Of a stretch of DNA of 51,225 nucleotides, positions 50,271-51,225 are shown one piece after another. The translations under genes were made by a program, and so were the position numbers. Within the stretch, counting starts at the first letter, position 1; the number at the start of each line of letters is the position of its first letter. The notes under the pieces are model-generated. The model made no database searches, was not told where the DNA came from, and saw only the letters and a program-made list of their open reading frames with translations. Origin of the DNA: Dinghuibacter sp035492835 (lineage in GTDB: Bacteria; Bacteroidota; Bacteroidia; Chitinophagales; Chitinophagaceae); the NCBI RefSeq assembly GCF_035492835.1, contig NZ_DATJIY010000015.1, positions 1 to 51,225 of the forward strand. The letters run 5' to 3'.

Positions 50271-51225
50271 TCATCGGCCTGGTATGGTGAAAAAAAACGT
50301 GGCGCCCTCTCCTTCTTTTGCTTCCGCCCATACCTTGCCGCCGTGCCGGTGGACGATCCTCTGCACCAGCGCCAGGCCCACGCCGGTACCCTCGAACTCA
50401 CTTGGCTTGTGGAGACGCTGGAAAATGCCGAATAGCTTATGCGCATAGTTCATGTTGAAGCCAACGCCGTTGTCCCGGATCGAATAGGTCGCCATCCGTC
50501 CGTGTCTGAAGGAGGTGATATGTATGCGGGGTTCGGGTTTCCCGGAAGAATACTTGAGCGCGTTGGAGACAAGGTTGATCCAGACCTGGCGGATAAGCCG
50601 CTCGTCGCAAACTGCCGGCAACAGATCGTCGTTGCTAACCGTGGCTTTGACGGATGCGGACGCCAGCTGCTCCTGGACGACGGAGTCGACCAGCCGGTTC
50701 ATATCCACCGCGGTGGTGACGAGCTCCTGCCGTCCCTGGCGTGAGAGGTTGAGCAGGTCGTCGATCAACTGTCCCATTCGCCGGGCGCTGGAAACGATCA
50801 CGGCCACCGTCCGCTTGCCTTCCTCGTCGAGGGCGTCGCCATAATCGCTGGAGAGGATATCGGCAAACCCGTCGATGATCCGGAGCGGCGCCCGGAGGTC
50901 GTGGGAGACCGAGTACACGAAAGCCTCCAGCTCCCGGTTCACCGAAGCGAGCTCCTCCGTTCTTTCGGCAACCTTCCATTCCAAGGTTTCGTTTAGGTTA
51001 TTGATGTGGCGCTGGGCGTTTTTGAGCTCCGTCACGTCTATGGATACGACCATCGCGGAAAAGATAGTCCCTTCCTTGTCCCGGAGCGGGACAAAACGGG
51101 ATACGAAGTCGTAGTCGCCCCTCCTGATTTCCCTCGAAAAGGATTCTCCCGCGAAAACCCGTTTGAGCCCTTCGACGAATTCCCGGTAGATCGACGGGAT
51201 AAGGATATCCGAAATCCTTTGACCC
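50271..51225 (-). CDS. PAS-domain sensor histidine kinase, 5' end cut by the window
   Basis: The frame is open to the window edge, so the gene starts outside. 317 residues are visible. They include the end of a PAS/PAC domain (VPLRDKEGTIFSAMVVSIDVTEL), a short coiled coil (AQRHINNLNETLEWKVAERTEELA), the HisKA domain with the histidine in SVSHDLRAPLRIIDGF and an HATPase (LVSNALKYSSGKPEP, DNGVGFN, GTGVGLALVQRIV). This is the phytochrome-like bacterial kinase type. It is the first visible gene of the four-gene signalling cluster and probably phosphorylates the CheY-like protein next to it. Confidence 0.92.
   Translation of the reverse strand, partial: GQRISDILIPSIYREFVEGLKRVFAGESFSREIRRGDYDFVSRFVPLRDKEGTIFSAMVVSIDVTELKNAQRHINNLNETLEWKVAERTEELASVNRELEAFVYSVSHDLRAPLRIIDGFADILSSDYGDALDEEGKRTVAVIVSSARRMGQLIDDLLNLSRQGRQELVTTAVDMNRLVDSVVQEQLASASVKATVSNDDLLPAVCDERLIRQVWINLVSNALKYSSGKPEPRIHITSFRHGRMATYSIRDNGVGFNMNYAHKLFGIFQRLHKPSEFEGTGVGLALVQRIVHRHGGKVWAEAKEGEGATFFFTIPGR

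Overview
The window looks like chromosomal DNA from a GC-rich member of the Bacteroidota, most likely a Chitinophagaceae-type soil bacterium. Evidence: a SusC/SusD pair with its own ECF sigma factor and FecR anti-sigma factor, a second large TonB-dependent receptor, LytS/LytTR signalling, a eukaryote-like NADP isocitrate dehydrogenase, many lipoproteins, weak Shine-Dalgarno sequences, and several matches to the Bacteroidota -7 promoter element TAnnTTTG. The exact genus is inference. About 46 protein genes and one tRNA are supported; there is no rRNA, CRISPR array or intact insertion sequence.

Layout. 1-600: AT-rich left edge with a possible truncated gene, an 18-bp copy of the 3' end of tRNA-Leu(GAG), a cloverleaf-like set of nested inverted repeats, and the tRNA itself. 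606-5282: doxX; a tight operon of GntP-family permease, RidA and fold-III PLP enzyme that reads as D-serine/D-threonine catabolism; then icd. 5342-9736: SGNH lipoprotein, the mntR-mntH manganese unit (MntH carries a C-terminal UspA domain) and an unknown lipoprotein. 9802-15543: alpha-glucan phosphorylase-like protein, thioesterase and MFS transporter; a sensor kinase overlapping the MFS gene tail to tail; a GT2 glycosyltransferase with a small membrane protein. 15667-20082: sodium:solute symporter, AraC regulator and cellobiose-2-epimerase-like enzyme, probably one sugar-use locus, then a small XRE regulator.

20094-31436 (minus strand) is the most coherent system: ECF sigma, FecR, SusC with an STN domain, SusD, two type-I sulfatases and a formylglycine-generating enzyme that looks like an exported lipoprotein. 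This is a sulfated-glycan (or other sulfate-ester) utilisation locus with its own regulation and its own sulfatase maturase, but with no glycoside hydrolase inside it.

31750-47388 is mixed: DEAD-box helicase with an RGG-rich tail, a DxD glycosyltransferase-like protein, a TonB receptor, a helical hypothetical protein, a Pr6Pr membrane protein, rhamnose mutarotase, a LytTR/LytS pair, a secreted hypothetical protein, a CefD-like PLP enzyme, an aldo/keto reductase, a DUF4396 protein, an S1/P1 nuclease with an extra C-terminal domain, a GNAT acetyltransferase and a serine hydrolase with TPRs. 47811-51225 (minus strand) is a four-gene phosphorelay cluster: PAS kinase (cut by the window edge), CheY-like regulator, REC-PAS-kinase and NarL-type regulator.
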